64,000 nt of DNA from Actinomucor elegans. Taxonomy: Eukaryota > Mucoromycota > Mucoromycetes > Mucorales > Mucoraceae. The stretch spans positions 1,302,001-1,366,000 of the forward strand of contig JAMSLZ010000006.1 in the NCBI GenBank assembly GCA_026027325.1, given 5' to 3'. The position numbers and the translations under genes are program-made. The notes below the pieces were generated by a model. It was not told the origin of the DNA, did no database searches, and worked only from the letters and a program-made list of their open reading frames with translations. Below are positions 61,427-64,000 of this stretch, piece after piece; position 1 is the stretch's first letter; every line of letters begins with the position of its first letter.

Positions 61427-61693
61427 TTGTAATTATTCGAAGAGGTGATTTAACAAAGAGAGGGGGGGTTTGAAGTCTATTGGAAAACAAAGAAAAAACA
61501 GTGCTTGTCTTGCCTACCCCTCGCCATTATTGCTGGCTCCAGCTCCCCAAGAGGTTTTGAGATCCGACCATCGTCGGATATTGGAAGCTCAAAGAATCGA
61601 CGTCACCCAGGACCATTATGCCCGAAGCATTTAAAATCCTGCATCAATGCATAGCTTTGGCTCAATACCTTTTTTTTTCTCCCACACCATACT
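61427..61693. promoter_or_regulatory. Shared bidirectional promoter of NDUFB7 and COX13
   Basis: 267 bp separate the two start codons. Two inverted CCAAT boxes (ATTGG at 61479-61483 and 61580-61584) fit HAP-complex control of respiratory genes, as known in other fungi. A GACGTCAC CRE-like site lies near 61599-61606. A 7-bp-arm inverted repeat lies at 61562-61579. Confidence 0.55.
61562..61579. promoter_or_regulatory. Palindromic site ATCCGAC-catc-GTCGGAT
   Basis: A perfect 7-bp inverted repeat with a 4-bp spacer, in the middle of the shared respiratory promoter. It is GC-richer than its surroundings, so chance is less likely than for AT palindromes. It is a candidate dimer-binding site; the factor is unknown. 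Confidence 0.45.
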
Positions 61694-62227
61694 ATGTCGA
61701 TTTTTCGTATCGCTGCTAGTAACCAAGCCCGTCAAATCAAGAGATTAGGTATTCGATATCAATCTCAATTGATTCATACTGAATTTGAAGCTGAAAGAGA
61801 GGCTGTCAAGCATCACGCTGCTGGTACATATATACATGAAAGAAAGTCCCCGTATTATTCCAAACTAAACATGACAACTATAGATGCTGCAGAAACTTGG
61901 AAAAAAGTTATACTGTTTGTCTCAATTCCAGCGTAAGTACTGGTAAATTATTCAATCATAATTTTTTTTTGATAATTCATGTTACACCAATGTAGACTTG
62001 TAGCCTCTGGAATCAATGCGTATAGCCTCTTCACTAAGCATAGTCATCACATGGAGGAACATCCAAGAGAATGGGTCAAATATCCCTACATGAACTATCG
62101 TGCCAAAGTAAGTAGATTACTGTTCTCATTCATAGCTTTATTAACCAATATTTTACAAAAGGATTTCTTTTGGGGTAAAGAATCCTTGTTTTTTAATCCA
62201 AAAACCAACCTTTCTTCTGCTGAATAA
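61694..62227 (+). CDS. COX13: Cytochrome c oxidase subunit VIa
   Basis: Exons 61694-61932, 61996-62107 and 62162-62227 join in phase into 138 residues. The N-terminal 35 residues are basic, Ser/Gln-rich and lack acids until the end (MSIFRIAASNQARQIKRLGI), which fits a mitochondrial presequence. The subunit VIa core follows: WKKVILFVSIPALVASGIN (membrane helix), AYSLFTKHSHHMEEHPREW, YPYMNYRAKDFFWGKESLFF and NPKTN. Cox13 is a peripheral inner-membrane subunit that modulates activity and dimerisation of complex IV. It shares its promoter region with NDUFB7. Confidence 0.95.
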
Positions 62228-64000
62228 GATGAAAAGTCTTATTATATGAGTACTATCACTTGATTGTATCCTCACTTTAGTTAAGAAAGCAATTGCTATG
62301 CACAATTGTTTGTTCGCTTGTAAATAATAAATGAAACAGTTTTTTTTAAAAAAAAAAATAACTCAATACAAGGGTTATTAAATCAAAAGATATATGTCTT
62401 ATGCTTACTTACCATAAAGCCATTTCAAGCTGCAATAGGGTATCAGTCTCAGCCTTTAAACGCCACTTTACCGGACCTGATATATTATTGAGTATGCGGC
62501 TAGCCCTCTTAGCTCTTCAATTTTAATCACCTTTCATTATTAGTCGAATGATGCGACTTTAAGTGTCGTTTTATTGAAATCAACCAGGATAATGAATCAC
62601 CTATTTATGAATAGTTTATTAATACAGGAAGATGGCGCCACCATCTAGAGATATCCTAGTTGCCGAAGTCAAGCTCGCCCGATTAAATATTGAACGCTTA
62701 CCTTATCCCCCCCCCCACAAGTGACGTGATATGCTTCTATTGGACATTTACTTACATATGGATAAAATGGGATGTCCTTTTTTTTACTTTCACCAAGAAT
62801 ATTTCAACAAGATATCAGTGTTGACTTTGACATGAAACTTTCACGAGTGAATCATCAGCCACCTTTATTAATGTAGTAATGATTTATAATTATTTCCTTC
62901 TTTATATCAATTGAACTTTGGAATGTTAATGATCTATATACATCTCATGCTGCCCTCTCATATGTGCCTTCCGTTGATGTATACTTTTTACTAAAACCAT
63001 ATTGAACCTTCAACCCAAGCAATTAAGGCGCTTGGATTCGGAACAAGTAAACCACCAACTACAATGCACCTCTAAGTCTCCATTTCTATATAGTTTACTA
63101 GATAATTACCATATTTTCTCGGTTGTCATAAATTACTTGACTTTGTTTCTCTAAACATGCACTTTGCGAGTCAACTCACTACTGGCGGTGCTATTGAATG
63201 TAGTATCTCTACCATGAGGCAGTACCACTTTTGTTCAAGCCTGCCGTTGATGAGTCACCGTGTTTGTATCTACAGCTTGCTTTAACCAGAGCACTTTGGC
63301 GATGAGCAAGATACAGTTTTGGTAGACCGAACGTATGAAACCACCAGTCAAGAGGTTGAAGCATTTTGATCTTAATCGTAATATAATATTCGCTGGAAAT
63401 GTAAATTCTTTGCAGCTCTTAGATAATAAAAAAAAACACTTTTAATGATAGTAAAAGTAAGCTGGATTAACGTAATTAAGGATACATTCATTCCTAAGCC
63501 ATTGGACGTGGTTACTTAAAAAGGTGCCACTAACAATGTGTATATCCCTTCTCTATTTACGCTTAAGTCACAAAGGAATTGTCAATTGCTAAATGCAATT
63601 TCCCCTGCTTCAAACATGCAGGAATTATACCGTTTTGCAGCCGGTATCAACTCTGTCTCTCTCTCTTTTTTTTTGTTTCATTTATTATTATTATCATTCA
63701 AGTCATTAATAAATCCATGGTTTGTTTTCCATCGGCAAATAGGAAGAGTAGCGTTTCATTAGATTTTTGGGTTATATGCACATATCGTCTTCCAGCATAG
63801 CTAATTCATCTACAAAGCGTAATAGATGTTTTTAAAAGATTTGGCTATATAGAAACGCTTTATTTCCTTGAGGATCCCCTAGTCCTTCCTATATTTGAGA
63901 AACATATTCTACACAGCCTTTGATCATTAATATCAACAAAACAAAGATGAATGTTATAATTTTTAAAGTGAATAATAAACACAACACTTTACTCGTGTCC
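62228..64000. other. Gene-free 3' end of the window
   Basis: No coding sequence with support on either strand. It contains a C-run at 62707-62717 and AT-rich low-complexity DNA. Short open frames near 63538-63800 lack family or splice evidence. Confidence 0.55.

Noticed and set aside
63538..63800. Two overlapping 73-74 codon frames near the right edge
   Set aside because: No splice support or recognisable domain; one is dominated by a T-run reading.

Overview
This is a eukaryotic, AT-rich nuclear window from a fungus. Coding regions are split by many short introns (mostly about 40-80 nt, GT..TAG, with a few apparent GC..AG). The large Gellin-type protein belongs to a family I know only from Mucoromycota, so the source is most likely a member of the Mucorales. 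No rRNA, tRNA, CRISPR array or autonomous transposon could be recognised. All gene models were assembled by eye from open frames, splice signals and phase matching, without transcripts.

Layout. 1-4775: the end of an unrecognised gene, an unrecognised Ser/Thr-rich protein, and a small convergent unknown. 5357-7776: two divergent flavodoxin-like quinone reductases sharing one promoter. 7949-9795: a phosphatidylinositol-4-phosphate 5-kinase (minus strand). 11842-14614: a C2H2 zinc-finger protein convergent with a PfkB sugar kinase. 17861-19710: a membrane UDP-glycosyltransferase. 22416-41440: one giant 12-exon gene of about 6,106 codons. It has ten beta-trefoil Gll-like domains, about 19 helical modules, eight Gly/Ala hydrophobic segments and a degenerate HAD-like C-terminus; it is the best candidate for the notable system here. 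42029-45766: an FG-GAP (ITFG2-like) protein and a C1 plus dysferlin-domain peroxin-like protein whose frame seems to need a 2-nt microexon. 46261-54270: a coiled-coil protein, a TXNDC17-type thioredoxin and cytosolic-type alanyl-tRNA synthetase. 55175-60956: a sacsin-like GHKL ATPase with a C-terminal HExxH motif. 61053-62227: complex I NDUFB7 and complex IV COX13, divergent from a shared promoter.

How the genes relate. Most are housekeeping or membrane and signalling genes with no operon logic. Two head-to-head pairs (quinone reductases; NDUFB7/COX13) suggest co-regulation. The giant protein fits the hyphal wound-gelation role known for Gellins: flow-unfoldable trefoils at the N-terminus, then a long arm of helical repeats with membrane-active-looking segments. 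Gene-poor stretches (1.5-2.8, 9.8-11.8, 14.6-17.9, 19.7-22.4, 49.6-51.1 and 62.2-64 kb) are AT-rich. The five of these lying before 51.2 kb, plus the gap near 5.1 kb, carry at least nine degenerate copies of one short repeat of about 80 bp that no gene explains.
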